64,000 nt of DNA from Ardenticatenales bacterium. GTDB taxonomy: Bacteria; Chloroflexota; Anaerolineae; Ardenticatenales; Ardenticatenaceae. The notes beneath the pieces were generated by a model. That model was given only the letters and a program-made list of their open reading frames with translations, was not told the origin of the DNA and searched no databases. The stretch is taken from NCBI GenBank assembly GCA_020634795.1, contig JACKAZ010000013.1:1-64000 (forward strand), read 5' to 3'. The translations under genes were made by a program, and so were the position numbers. The first letter of the stretch is position 1. Every line of letters starts with the position of its first letter. Below, piece by piece: positions 24,352 to 33,410 of this stretch.

Positions 24352-25995
24352 TTAGTACATGCCGCCCATGCCACCCGGGCCGCCAGCGGGCATCGCGGGG
24401 GTTTCTTCCGGGATGTCCGTGACGAGCGCTTCGGTGGTCAGAATCATCGAGGCGATCGAGGCCGCGTTTTCCAGCGCCGAGCGCGTCACCTTGGCCGGAT
24501 CGATGATCCCTTCCGAGATCATGTCGACATATTCGCCCGAAAGGACGTTGTAGCCGAGGTACTCGTTGCCTTCTTCGGCTTGGCGGCGGCGAATCTCTTC
24601 GGCCACCACGGCACCGTCGGTCCCCGCGTTCTTCGCCAGTTGGCGCAGCGGCTCTTCCAACGCGCGGAAGAGGATTTTGGCACCGATCAGTTGGTCCCCC
24701 TCAAGGCTGAGGCCACCGCGGATCGCTTCGCGGGCGCGCAGCAGGGCCACCCCACCACCGGGCACCACCCCTTCTTCCACCGCGGCACGGGTCGCGCGGA
24801 GCGCATCCTCGACGCGGTGCTTCTTCTCTTTCAGTTCGGTCTCGGTGGCGGCACCGACACGGACGATGGCCACCCCACCACTCAGCTTGGCGAGTCGCTC
24901 TTGCAGCTTCTCGCGGTCGTAATCGCTGGTGGTCGTTTCGATTTGCGCCTTGATCTGGTTGACGCGGCTCTTGATGTCGTCCCCGTTGCCCGCGCCGTCG
25001 ATGATCGTGGTGTCGTCCTTGGTGATGACGACCTTGTCGGCACGACCCAGGTCGGCCAGCGTGGTGCTGTCCAGCTTGCGACCCATCTCTTCGGTGATGA
25101 CTTGACCCCCGGTCAGGATCGCGATGTCTTGCAACATGGCCTTGCGGCGATCACCGAAGCCCGGCGCCTTGACCGCGACCACGTTGAAGGTGCCACGCAG
25201 CTTGTTGAGCACCAACGTCGCCAGCGCTTCGCCGTCGATATCTTCGGCGATGATGACGAGGTTGCGGCTACCACTTTGGATCAGCTTCTCCAGCACCGGC
25301 ACGATATCTTGGGCGCTGCTGATCTTCTTGTCGTGGATCAAGATGTAGGGATTCTCCAGAACGGCTTCCATGCGGTCGGCGTCGGTGACGAAGTAGGGGC
25401 TGATGTAGCCGCGGTCGAACTGCATCCCTTCCACGAAATCTTGCTCGAAGTCGAGGCCACGGGATTCTTCAACCGTGATCACACCATCCTTGCCGACCTT
25501 GTCCATCACATCGGCCAGCATGTCGCCGATGGCGCGGTCGCCCGCCGAAATCGCACCGATCTGCGCGATCTCTTCCTTATCTTGGATCTGCTTCGCCATG
25601 TTGAGGATTTCTTCCACCACGGCGCGGGTCGCTTCGTCCAAACCACGCTTGATCAGCATCGGGTTGCTGCCCGCGGCCACGTTGCGCAGCCCTTCGTTCA
25701 CGATGGCCTGCGCCAACACGATCGAGGTCGTCGTCCCGTCACCGGCCACGTCGTCGGTCTTGGTGGCGGCCTGCTTCAGCAGTTGGGCGCCCATGTTGGC
25801 GAACGGCTCTTCCAGCTCGATCTCTTTGGCGACCGTCACACCGTCGTGCGTGACCGTGGGCGAACCGAACTTCTTGTCGATCGCCACGTTGCGGCCCTTG
25901 GGTCCGAGGGTGGTCTTGACGGCGTTGGCCAGCGTGTCCACGCCCTCTTTCAGCTCGTTGCGGGCGCTTTGCGCAAAACGAATTTGCTTAGCCAT
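24352..25995 (-). CDS. groEL: chaperonin GroEL (Hsp60)
   Basis: The 547-residue chaperonin forms the double heptameric ring that folds proteins with GroES. It begins AKQIRFAQSARNELKEGV, contains the ATP-binding DGTTT in VAGDGTTTSIVLAQAI, the conserved AAVEEGVVPGGGVALLRA, and ends in the flexible GGM-type tail (GGPGGMGGMY). It is downstream of groES in one operon under CIRCE control. Confidence 0.99.
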   Translation of the reverse strand: MAKQIRFAQSARNELKEGVDTLANAVKTTLGPKGRNVAIDKKFGSPTVTHDGVTVAKEIELEEPFANMGAQLLKQAATKTDDVAGDGTTTSIVLAQAIVNEGLRNVAAGSNPMLIKRGLDEATRAVVEEILNMAKQIQDKEEIAQIGAISAGDRAIGDMLADVMDKVGKDGVITVEESRGLDFEQDFVEGMQFDRGYISPYFVTDADRMEAVLENPYILIHDKKISSAQDIVPVLEKLIQSGSRNLVIIAEDIDGEALATLVLNKLRGTFNVVAVKAPGFGDRRKAMLQDIAILTGGQVITEEMGRKLDSTTLADLGRADKVVITKDDTTIIDGAGNGDDIKSRVNQIKAQIETTTSDYDREKLQERLAKLSGGVAIVRVGAATETELKEKKHRVEDALRATRAAVEEGVVPGGGVALLRAREAIRGGLSLEGDQLIGAKILFRALEEPLRQLAKNAGTDGAVVAEEIRRRQAEEGNEYLGYNVLSGEYVDMISEGIIDPAKVTRSALENAASIASMILTTEALVTDIPEETPAMPAGGPGGMGGMY

Positions 25996-26061
25996 ATTTG
26001 CTATTGCCTCCTAAATGGTGGGGTTCTGTCTTGTCTGTTGCACTATCTAAAGATGATCGGC

Positions 26062-26358
26062 TTACTGCACCACGGCGAGGATGTCGTTCTCTTTCAGAAT
26101 CAACACCTTGCGATCACCATCCAACTTGAACTCTGTCCCGGCATACTTGGCATAGATCACGCGGTCGCCTTCGTTGACATCCAGCGCTTGGCGGCTGCCA
26201 TTGTCACTGACCTTGCCCGGACCGACAGCGATCACGGTACCTTCTTGCGGCTTCTCTTTGGCCGTGTCGGGCAGAATGATGCCACTGGCGGTGGTCTCTT
26301 CGCGCTCGTTCGGCTCCACGATCACGCGGTCACCCAGCGGTTTCAGGTTGACTGCCAT
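26062..26358 (-). CDS. groES: co-chaperonin GroES (Hsp10)
   Basis: A 98-residue lid protein of the chaperonin. It starts VNLKPLGDRVIVEPNEREE and has the mobile loop ETTASGIILPDTAKEKPQ that binds GroEL. AGGAGG-like sequence precedes the ATG. The gene is first in the operon, 66 bases before groEL. Confidence 0.99.
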   Translation of the reverse strand: MAVNLKPLGDRVIVEPNEREETTASGIILPDTAKEKPQEGTVIAVGPGKVSDNGSRQALDVNEGDRVIYAKYAGTEFKLDGDRKVLILKENDILAVVQ

Positions 26359-26411
26359 AGGGGGATTACCTCCTGCTTAAATTGGATTGAAACGGTTTTT
26401 CTGACATCTTT

Positions 26412-26438
26412 TTAGCACTCGAAAGTATCGAGTGCCAA
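26412..26438 (-). promoter_or_regulatory. CIRCE operator (HrcA-binding site)
   Basis: TTAGCACTC, nine bases, GAGTGCCAA: one mismatch from the CIRCE consensus TTAGCACTC-N9-GAGTGCTAA. It lies just downstream of the -10 box of the groES promoter, so HrcA bound here would block heat-shock operon transcription at normal temperature. hrcA itself is not in the window. Confidence 0.93.
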
Positions 26439-26448
26439 TCTGTGCGCT

Positions 26449-26477
26449 ATTATAACGAACCGTAGTGCAGAAGGCAA
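26449..26477 (-). promoter_or_regulatory. groES-groEL promoter
   Basis: On the minus strand TTGCCT (26472-26477), a 17-base spacer and a perfect TATAAT (26449-26454), directly upstream of CIRCE. Confidence 0.8.
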
Positions 26478-26697
26478 ATTAACAACAGAGCGCGAAGATC
26501 GGCCCCCCTTAACCTAGGGGGGAGAGGAGGGTGCGCTTCGCGGGAATTCGCGCTTTTACGCCGTTTTTCGGGGCGATTCGTGGGCAAATCGCGCAGGGCG
26601 GTTAGGGGGACGGCGGTGGTTTGGAGCGATGGGGTGCGGCCCCATTATCAGAGAGGATGGGGGCAATGTTGGCAGAGCGCGGGGATGACTGCCAACG

Positions 26698-26732
26698 ATA
26701 AACACCCACCACGGCATGTGATGGGTGTTTAT
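26698..26732 (-). terminator. terminator of the tRNA transcription unit
   Basis: Arms ATAAACACCCA and TGGGTGTTTAT form an 11-base-pair stem just downstream of tRNA-Gln. The 3' arm ends in TTTAT. Between it and the CIRCE region (26478-26697) is GC-rich sequence with one hairpin (CCCCCC/GGGGGG near 26503-26522) and no gene. Confidence 0.65.
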
Positions 26733-26738
26733 GTCGGA

Positions 26739-26809
26739 CTGGGGGACCAAGATTCGAACTTGGACTAACGGTTCCAAAGACCGCTGTACTGCCATTATAC
26801 TATCCCCCA
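26739..26809 (-). tRNA. tRNA-Gln (anticodon TTG)
   Basis: 71 bases. The acceptor stem TGGGGGA/TCCCCCA pairs perfectly with discriminator G. The anticodon loop CTTTGGA gives TTG, and the T loop is TTCGAAT. CCA is not encoded. Confidence 0.95.
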
Positions 26810-26838
26810 TCGGTCGACCCGATGGATGGCACATCAAA

Positions 26839-26912
<74 letters not shown>

Positions 26913-26936
26913 GCAACAATCTGTTAGGTTGCCAAA

Positions 26937-27008
<72 letters not shown>

Positions 27009-27025
27009 TTGCAAAAGCGACAAGT

Positions 27026-27054
27026 ATCATACTTATCCGTACTCTGTCTGTCAA
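27026..27054 (-). promoter_or_regulatory. promoter of the tRNA Trp-Gly-Gln unit
   Basis: On the minus strand a perfect TTGACA (27049-27054), 17 bases and TATGAT (27026-27031), ending about 18 bases before the tRNA-Trp 5' end. Confidence 0.8.
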
Positions 27055-27204
27055 ATAGCGCGAGAGGCGTGGGGGGTTACGCTCGAGGGGAGCGACCCAA
27101 ACGTTTACAGCCTTTATCGGCCCGTGCCGGGTGGCGTCCGCCGTCTCCAACAGGGCATGTCTACCCATGGCCCCCCGGATGATCCCCTAGCTCGCCCAGC
27201 TCCC

Positions 27205-27699
27205 TCAGCCCCTTCGGCGATCGAGCGGCCTCCACAGCCCACGCTCATCCCGTCCCACGTATTCGATCTTTTCGAAGGGCCATGCACGCTCCAGCCAGTC
27301 AGAGACGGTGCGAAACAGAATCGGATCTAATCCGCGCTCATACTCACTCTGGCGGACCCACATATGGACCCGCGCGTCCGCCTTCCCGTCGCGTGCGGGA
27401 TTGATGTATAGACAGCCAAGACAGCGGCCTTCGTCGAGCGTGACCACCGTATAGGCAAAGGCCTCGCGCCGCTCGAACTCCGCTTGATGTTCCGCGAGAT
27501 CGCGCAGATTCTCCTCCCAGCTAAAGGTCGGAGTGGGCCACCCCTGCCCAAACATCCTATTCAAGAGCGTCACGCTCTCCATCACGGCTTCGTAATCCTT
27601 GTCCACATCCGTGGTGGCGAGCATCCGCAGGCGAAAGCGCCCTGTTTCATAAACGATCGGCACGGTGAAATCCGCAGGCACCAGAGACGGCGTGGACAT
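27205..27699 (-). CDS. GNAT-like N-acetyltransferase
   Basis: A 164-residue protein. It has the GNAT-type first strand TGRFRLRMLATTDVDKDYEAV, a central strand GRCLGCLYINPARDGKADARVHMWVR, and a C-terminal helix VSDWLERAWPFEKIEYVGRDE. The usual R/QxxGxG/A loop is replaced by the region SEYERGLDP, so acetyl-CoA binding is not certain. It resembles small GNAT proteins of unknown substrate. ATG start; no operon partner in its direction. Confidence 0.65.
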   Translation of the reverse strand: MSTPSLVPADFTVPIVYETGRFRLRMLATTDVDKDYEAVMESVTLLNRMFGQGWPTPTFSWEENLRDLAEHQAEFERREAFAYTVVTLDEGRCLGCLYINPARDGKADARVHMWVRQSEYERGLDPILFRTVSDWLERAWPFEKIEYVGRDERGLWRPLDRRRG

Positions 27700-27753
27700 G
27701 GCGTTGATGCTCCCATTCTCATCCGTCGTAAACGACAGCGATTTCGGCTGCCC

Positions 27754-28395
27754 CTACACGTTCAGCCGATACCCCACGCCACGCACCGTCTGCAACAGTT
27801 TTGGCTTGCTGGGGTTCGCCTCGATCAGCTCGCGCAGCCAACGGATATGGACATCCAACGTCCGCGTATCTTCCATAAAGGTGGTCTGCCAGACATGGCG
27901 CATCAACTCGTTGCGGCTGACCGTTTGGCCCGGATGGTGCATGAAGTAACGGAGCAACGCGAAGAGCTTGGGGGTGAGTCGTTGGGCTTCGTTGTCGGCC
28001 AGCGTCGAAATGACCGTGCGCTGGCGCAGATCGAGCGTCAACGACCCTTCAACGATGCGGCGCGGGTAGTCCAGCGCATCCCGAACACTCGCTTGCAGTT
28101 GGCTGGAAGAAAAGGGGCGCTTCAGGGCGTGCGTATGGGCAAAGCGCTGCAGGCGGGTCTCTTCACGGACCAGCAGCAGAATCGGCACGTCGATCACACG
28201 GCGCAGCGTGACGGAAAGCGCATCGGAGCGGACCCGCTCGCTGCTGTCGTCCAGCACGATCAGATCCGGCATCTCTTGGCGGGCATGGCGCAGCGCGGTC
28301 CGCCGATTGCGCGCCAAAAGGGTGCGGCAATCCAGTTCGGCGACCATCTGTTGGAGGGAGTCGAGCACCGTCTTCCGCGAGGCGATCAAAAGCAC
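27754..28395 (-). CDS. OmpR-type response regulator with a degenerate receiver
   Basis: About 213 residues. The receiver-like N-terminal domain has an Asp at the phosphoacceptor site (PDLIVLDDSS) and a KRPF at the conserved Lys-Pro. The acidic pair near the N-terminus is missing (VLLIASRKT instead of a DD pair), so Mg2+-dependent phosphorylation is doubtful. The C-terminal 95 residues are a winged-helix DNA-binding domain ending LLQTVRGVGYRLNV. The GTG at 28395 is preferred because GAGGGGGG lies just upstream; another GTG 12 codons earlier is possible. No sensor kinase is adjacent; it follows mutS2. Confidence 0.85.
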   Translation of the reverse strand: MLLIASRKTVLDSLQQMVAELDCRTLLARNRRTALRHARQEMPDLIVLDDSSERVRSDALSVTLRRVIDVPILLLVREETRLQRFAHTHALKRPFSSSQLQASVRDALDYPRRIVEGSLTLDLRQRTVISTLADNEAQRLTPKLFALLRYFMHHPGQTVSRNELMRHVWQTTFMEDTRTLDVHIRWLRELIEANPSKPKLLQTVRGVGYRLNV

Positions 28396-28436
28396 GCAGC
28401 CCCCCTCATACCCCCCCTTACTCGGTGCCACAACAG

Positions 28437-30821
28437 CTACTGCGCCAACTCGGCGACGGTCACCCCATCGCCCCCTTCCATCGCATCCCCCTGGCGATAG
28501 CGACTGACCAGCGGGTGGCGGCGCAGCTCGTCGCGCACCGCACGCCGCAGCGCCCCCGTCCCCTTGCCGTGGATGATTCGCACCCGTGGCAGGCCGCTCA
28601 CAAAGGCCTCGTCGAGGTAGCGATCAAGGGCGGGTAGCACCTCTTCGACCCGCTGACCGCGCAGATCGACCTCCATGCCTGGGCTTTCTACACGGGGGAG
28701 CGAGATCGCCGCCCCCTCGCGCCGTTTGACCTTCGCCCCTTCCGGCGCTTTCGGGCCACCGGCGGCTCGCAGTTCCAGTTCGCTGAGCGCGGCACGCACG
28801 CGGAAGCTGCCCGCCTGCACCTCCGCCTCGTCGCCGCTCAGCGCGACGATTTCGCCGGTCCGGTCCAAGCTGGGAACCCAGACCAGATCCCCTTCTTGCA
28901 ACGGACGCTGCGCCACCCGTTGGGCCGCCCCACGTTGCGGCACGAGTTCGGAAATGGGGCGCAGCTCGCTTTCCAACTGCGCCAACAGGTCGCGGATCGA
29001 GGTCAAATCTTCCTGTTTGCCGCCGAAGCGCTCCATGCGGCGCGTGATTTCGCGCAGTTGCTCCTGCACCCCTTCCAGCTCTCGCTGCGCCTCGGCCCGC
29101 GTCTGGTTGATGACCACCCGCCGATCCTGCTCGATGCGGGCCATCCGCTCGCGCAGGTCGTCGCGCAACTGCTCGCTCTCACGGCGATCCTTCTCCGCCA
29201 GCCGACGGTCGATGCGGGCCGATTCCTGCGATTGACGGATATCTTCCAACATCTCGTCCACTTCCAGCGCATCCCCTGCGACGAAGGTGCGCGCCTGTCG
29301 CAGGATCTCTTGTGGCAGGCCGAGCCGTTCCGCGATCGCGAGGGCGTTGGAGCGGCCGGGCAGGCCGATCATCAGCCGATAGGTCGGGCTGAGGGTGTCG
29401 AGGTCGAATTCGACCGAGGCGTTGCGAATGCCGTCCGTGCTGTGGGCGTAGACCTTCAGGTCGGAATAGTGTGTGGCCACACAGGCGGTGATGCGGTTGT
29501 CCAAAAAGAAATCGAGGAGGGCGCGTGCAAGGGCCGACCCTTCGACCGGATCGGTGCCGGCCCCGACCTCGTCCAGCAGGACGAGCGACTGGTCGGTCGC
29601 ATTCTCAAGGATGCGCGTGATGTTGGCGAGGTGGGAAGAAAAGGTCGACAGACTCTGCTCGATCGACTGCTCGTCGCCGATGTCGGCGAAGATCGCATCG
29701 AAAACGGGCAGGCGCGAGCCGTCGGCGGCGGGGATATGCAGCCCACATTGGGCCATCAGCGCCATCAGCCCAATATTTTTCAGCGTGACCGTTTTACCGC
29801 CGGTGTTGGGGCCGGTGATGACCAGCAACCGGAAATCAGGGCCGATATAAATATCGCTCGGCACGACGGTGTCGGGGTGAAGCAAGGGGTGACGGGCCTG
29901 CAGCAGTTCGATGTAAGGCCGCTCGCCACCGCCCTCCACATCGGTCAGCAGGGGTTCGCGTCCCTTGATCTGGAAGGCGTAGTTGGCCTTCGCGAAATTC
30001 AGGTCGAGCTCGGCCAGCGCGCCGACCGTCTGATCGATCTCGTGCGCCGCGTCGCCGACCATCCCGGACAGTTCGCGGAGGATGCGTTCGATCTCATGGT
30101 CGACTTGGATCTGCAGCTCACGCCACTTGTTGTTCAGCTCCAGCGTTTCGAGCGGCTCGATGAAGACCGTCGCGCCGGAGGCCGATTGATCGTGGACCAC
30201 CCCGGGGATGCGGGTTTTGGCTTCGATGCGCACCGGGATGACGTAGCGGCCCGCCCGCTGGGTGATGATCGCCTCTTGCAGATGTTGGGCGCTGTCGGAG
30301 CTGATCAGCCGCTGCAGCCGCTCCATCAGTCGACCGTGTGCGCTTTCCGTTTCGCGGCGCAGGCGGCGCAGGGTGGGGCTGGCCTCGTCCCGTACCTCGC
30401 CATCCTCGTCGATCGCGTTGCCGATCACGTCGATCAGGGCGGCGTTGGGGTCGATGGCTTCCGCGAGGGTGGCGAGCAACGGATAGCTATGTCGGACACG
30501 GAGCAAGTGGTTGCTGAGCCGACGGCCCGCCACCAACGTGTCCCGAATCGAGAGCAGTTGGTGGGGCTGCAGGATCGCGGATTTTGCCGCTTGCTGGGCC
30601 AGCGGTCGCACGTCCCGCGCCCCGCCCACCGTCAGGTCGGGCTTGTTGCTGAGCAGCGTCTTGGCCTCGCTGGTACGTTGCAAGCGCGCAGCCACCTCGT
30701 CGTAATCGGCGCTGGGCTGCAAGGCATGCGCCAGCGCTTCGCTCGCCGAAAAGGCACAGTGGGCGGCAAGGCGATCGAGGATTTTGGGCAGTTCGAGCGT
30801 GTCGGTTGATTTGGAATCCAT
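28437..30821 (-). CDS. mutS2: MutS2 endonuclease / recombination suppressor
   Basis: About 794 residues in the MutS2 layout. MutS-like core and clamp regions come first; the ATPase has Walker A GPNTGGKT and Walker B LVLLDEVGAGTDP. A long coiled coil spans about residues 510-610, and a C-terminal Smr nuclease domain has MEVDLRGQRVEEVLPAL and IIHGKGTGALR. MutS2 lacks the mismatch-binding domain; it acts on recombination intermediates and on collided ribosomes. The ATG at 30821 (MDSKSTDTLELPKIL) is chosen by family length; longer frames upstream read through repeat-like sequence. Confidence 0.96.
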   Translation of the reverse strand: MDSKSTDTLELPKILDRLAAHCAFSASEALAHALQPSADYDEVAARLQRTSEAKTLLSNKPDLTVGGARDVRPLAQQAAKSAILQPHQLLSIRDTLVAGRRLSNHLLRVRHSYPLLATLAEAIDPNAALIDVIGNAIDEDGEVRDEASPTLRRLRRETESAHGRLMERLQRLISSDSAQHLQEAIITQRAGRYVIPVRIEAKTRIPGVVHDQSASGATVFIEPLETLELNNKWRELQIQVDHEIERILRELSGMVGDAAHEIDQTVGALAELDLNFAKANYAFQIKGREPLLTDVEGGGERPYIELLQARHPLLHPDTVVPSDIYIGPDFRLLVITGPNTGGKTVTLKNIGLMALMAQCGLHIPAADGSRLPVFDAIFADIGDEQSIEQSLSTFSSHLANITRILENATDQSLVLLDEVGAGTDPVEGSALARALLDFFLDNRITACVATHYSDLKVYAHSTDGIRNASVEFDLDTLSPTYRLMIGLPGRSNALAIAERLGLPQEILRQARTFVAGDALEVDEMLEDIRQSQESARIDRRLAEKDRRESEQLRDDLRERMARIEQDRRVVINQTRAEAQRELEGVQEQLREITRRMERFGGKQEDLTSIRDLLAQLESELRPISELVPQRGAAQRVAQRPLQEGDLVWVPSLDRTGEIVALSGDEAEVQAGSFRVRAALSELELRAAGGPKAPEGAKVKRREGAAISLPRVESPGMEVDLRGQRVEEVLPALDRYLDEAFVSGLPRVRIIHGKGTGALRRAVRDELRRHPLVSRYRQGDAMEGGDGVTVAELAQ

Positions 30822-30957
30822 CGCGGTTAGGGTGCTGGTACTCAGATGGGTGGTGTTGGATGTGGGTAATGGGCGGGGCAGGTTGGACCGTTGGGATGAC
30901 GGCGCAAAGTACAATGTGGCGAAGCAATGAAGAGGCGATGTATCCGATTCTCGATTC

Positions 30958-31380
30958 TCAATACTTGCGCCGCACGCGCCCCACAACGGTGGACATGGTG
31001 GCTCTTGCAAACATGAAACCCGTCACACAGAAAAGAATCCCCAAAGAGACGAAGACGGGAACCCCCGCTGTCCGCCACGGATCCAATATCGAGGTCAGCC
31101 CCAAGGCGTAGAGGAAGGTCAACATGATCAGAACGATCCCCGTGAAAAACATCAAGAAGCCCATCCAATCATCCACCGCCATGCCCACGAATGTCTCGGC
31201 CAGCTCAGAGCTGCGACGATTGAAAAGAAAGCCCACGACACAAAGCAGATAGCCGATCCCCATGAACAGGGCCATCGACGTGTCATCCAGCAACTCAGCG
31301 ATGGACAACGCATCAGCAATCGTAACCGAGAGCATGATATAGCCAAGCAAGTAGAGTACGACACCGAATATGCGTTCCAT
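30958..31380 (-). CDS. small four-helix membrane protein
   Basis: A 140-residue protein with four hydrophobic segments: VVLYLLGYIMLSVTIADAL, ALFMGIGYLLCVVGFLF, WMGFLMFFTGIVLIMLTFL and VFVSLGILFCVTGFMFA. A basic tail follows. The two halves look alike (helix pair, polar loop, helix pair), suggesting internal duplication. It is not recognised as a known family. It lies upstream of mutS2 in the same direction, with 136 bases between. Confidence 0.65.
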   Translation of the reverse strand: MERIFGVVLYLLGYIMLSVTIADALSIAELLDDTSMALFMGIGYLLCVVGFLFNRRSSELAETFVGMAVDDWMGFLMFFTGIVLIMLTFLYALGLTSILDPWRTAGVPVFVSLGILFCVTGFMFARATMSTVVGRVRRKY

Positions 31381-31816
31381 AGGGTCTCCTCCCGCGATCT
31401 AGCAAGGGGGTCATTATACTTAACGCCGTCAGATATGACCATTTGTGAGTGTTGGAGTGGGTGTACGCACGATTTGTGAGTTTGATGAGTTTGATGAGTT
31501 TAATGAGTTTGATGAGTTTGATGAGTTTAATGAGTTTAATGAGTTTGGTGAGTTTGGTGAGGTTTGGAGCTATTTTGGTGCAAGGGGCAAGGGGCAAGAG
31601 CGAATTGTTTTAGTGCTTCTACGTGCGCAGCCTCTCTTGCCTGTTGGGCTTGCCCTGAGCGGAGCGTTCGCGCAGCGGTCCGAAGGACTAGGGTTTTGCG
31701 TTCTGCGTTAAATGCTCTGCGTTAAATGCTCTGCGTTGCCGTTCGGTTCTGCGTTGCCGTTCAAAGCTGTGGTATACTTGGCGTTCGCAATTGAGGTTTG
31801 ACGGTGAGACACGATC
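31381..31816 (+). repeat. composite repeat block, plus orientation
   Basis: Nine tandem nonamers (GAGTTTGAT and variants GAGTTTAAT, GAGTTTGGT) fill 31478-31558. They are followed by a GCAAGGGGCAAGAGCGAATTG segment, then GCGCAGCCTCTCTTG, CCTGAGCGGAGCGTTCGCGC and two TGCGTTAAATGCTC units up to about 31766. The same parts in the same order recur inverted at 33606-33915. There is no gene in the stretch. A TATACT lies at about 31772, shortly before the methyltransferase gene. Confidence 0.85.
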
Positions 31817-32542
31817 ATGAAGATGAGTGAGTTGGAAAAGAGTCTGGAGAGTAGCGAGCGCGGCGCCTATGTCTCGCGGATGTTCGACCGGATCGCGCCC
31901 CGCTACGATTTGATGAACCGCCTGATGAGCCTGGGCCAAGATCAGCGCTGGCGACGCCGTATGGCAACGCTGGCCGCGCTGCCCCCCGCCGGTTGGGCGT
32001 TGGATTTGGCCACGGGAACCGGCGACGTGGCCGCGGCGCTCTTGCAGCGGGATCCCAGCGCCCATGTCGTGGGGGCCGACTTCGCGGTCGAGATGATGCG
32101 CGTCGGCCAGCAGAAGGGGCAGAACGGCCCGATCACCTTTATGGCGGCCGATGGCCTGGCCCTGCCCTTCGCCGACCAGTCCTTCGATGCGGTGCTCCAC
32201 GCCTTCTTGATGCGCAACATCGCCGACATTCGCGCGGGCTTTCGGGAACAGTGGCGGGTGCTGAAGCCGGGCGGGACGGTCGTCTGCCTCGAAATCGTCG
32301 GCCCGGCGGCGGGCTGGACCCGAACGCTCTACCATCTCTTCTTCGAGCGGATCGTGCCGCAGCTTGGCAAAGTGGTTTCCGGCGACCGGATGGCCTACAG
32401 TTACCTGCCCCAATCGGTGCTACGATTCCCCGACCCGGAGCGCCTCAGCCGCCTGATGGCCGATGAGGGCTTCATCGACGTGCGATACGAACGGCTCATG
32501 CTCGGTTCGATCGCCATTCACAGTGCTCGCAAAGCCGAATAA
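31817..32542 (+). CDS. ubiE: demethylmenaquinone/ubiquinone C-methyltransferase
   Basis: A 241-residue class I AdoMet methyltransferase. The family motif VSRMFDRIAPRYDLMNRLMSLGQDQRWRR is present in full near residues 19-47, followed by LDLATGTGDVA for AdoMet binding and a NIADIRAGFREQWRVLKPGG segment. In this type of organism it most likely makes menaquinone (MenG). Two start ATGs lie six bases apart. The pentapeptide gene follows after nine bases, so they may be cotranscribed. Confidence 0.94.
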   Translation: MKMSELEKSLESSERGAYVSRMFDRIAPRYDLMNRLMSLGQDQRWRRRMATLAALPPAGWALDLATGTGDVAAALLQRDPSAHVVGADFAVEMMRVGQQKGQNGPITFMAADGLALPFADQSFDAVLHAFLMRNIADIRAGFREQWRVLKPGGTVVCLEIVGPAAGWTRTLYHLFFERIVPQLGKVVSGDRMAYSYLPQSVLRFPDPERLSRLMADEGFIDVRYERLMLGSIAIHSARKAE

Positions 32543-32551
32543 GGACAATTC

Positions 32552-33319
32552 ATGGGATTTTTCGATTTTCTGAAGAAGGCCGTACCCGTCGGCCCCAAAA
32601 GCTACGACCGCGCGGCGCTGATCGCCATGCTGGACGAAAATGCCAAAACCTCGGCCCCGCTGGTGCTGCGCGGGGTTGAGATGAAGGGCATCGACCTGAG
32701 CGGCCTCGATCTGAGCGGGGCCGATTTCAGCGAATGTGATCTGAGCGGGGCCAACTTCAGCGGGGCGACGCTGCGCAGCGTACAGGTGCGCCGCGCCAAC
32801 CTGCAGAACGCCTCGCTGCGGGAGGCCGATCTGACCGGCTCCGATTGGGCGCAGTCCAACCTGCGCGCCGCCGATCTGACCGACGCCAACCTCACCGGCA
32901 CGAACCTCTTTGCCTGCAAATTGGAGGGGGCGAAATGGCAGGGCGTGACCTTCGAGAACACGGTGCTGAGCGGGGCGTTGCTCCCGGGCACCAATTTCGA
33001 AGGGGTGACCTTTGCGGGGCGGCTGGATGGCGTGGATATGAAGATGGAGGGCGGGATTCTGCGCCATGCGATCTTGGACAACGCGATTCTGACGGGCGCG
33101 GTGCTGAACGATGCCGATCTCAGTGGGGCGTCGATGCGGGGGGCGCAGGCCGCCTGCGCGATGCGCAACGCCACGGTGCGCAACGTCGATTTCACCAACG
33201 CCAGCCTGCGCTACGGCGATGCTGCGGGCGCCGACCTGACCGGGTCGATCTTCGACGGGGCCGACGTGGAAGGTCTCAATGTGGAAGGGGCCACGCTCCC
33301 CGACGACTTCCCCGCGTAG
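32552..33319 (+). CDS. pentapeptide-repeat protein
   Basis: 255 residues. After a short helical head (MGFFDFLKKAVPVGPKSYD), about 35 repeats of the A(D/N)LXX type follow, for example LSGLDLSGADFSECDLSGAN and LRAADLTDANLTGTNLFACK. They should fold into a right-handed quadrilateral beta-helix. Some members mimic DNA and protect gyrase, but most have no known role. There is no signal peptide. It lies downstream of ubiE in one unit, and a perfect palindrome follows its stop. Confidence 0.9.
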   Translation: MGFFDFLKKAVPVGPKSYDRAALIAMLDENAKTSAPLVLRGVEMKGIDLSGLDLSGADFSECDLSGANFSGATLRSVQVRRANLQNASLREADLTGSDWAQSNLRAADLTDANLTGTNLFACKLEGAKWQGVTFENTVLSGALLPGTNFEGVTFAGRLDGVDMKMEGGILRHAILDNAILTGAVLNDADLSGASMRGAQAACAMRNATVRNVDFTNASLRYGDAAGADLTGSIFDGADVEGLNVEGATLPDDFPA

Positions 33320-33346
33320 GGCGCGGCAAAAGCGACGACGGAACGG

Positions 33347-33376
33347 CACAGGGCGACCCCATGGGGTCGCCCTGTG
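33347..33376. terminator. bidirectional terminator-like perfect palindrome
   Basis: A 30-base perfect palindrome with 14-base arms (CACAGGGCGACCCC) around AT, between two convergent genes. It has no strong T-run on either side, so efficiency is uncertain. Confidence 0.6.
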
Positions 33377-33410
33377 TGTTGCGTTGGGATTCCCGCGTGG
33401 GGCGCGGTGT

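Noticed and set aside
24334..26415. A 693-codon open frame antisense to groEL-groES
   Set aside because: It is the shadow of highly biased codons in groEL/groES; the protein has no domain character, and the sense genes are certain.
28896..30809. A 637-codon open frame antisense to mutS2
   Set aside because: Shadow of a GC-rich gene; the sense strand has full MutS2 motifs.
30822..31010. 63-codon extension at the start of mutS2
   Set aside because: It would add sequence absent from MutS2 proteins; the family start fits the ATG at 30821.
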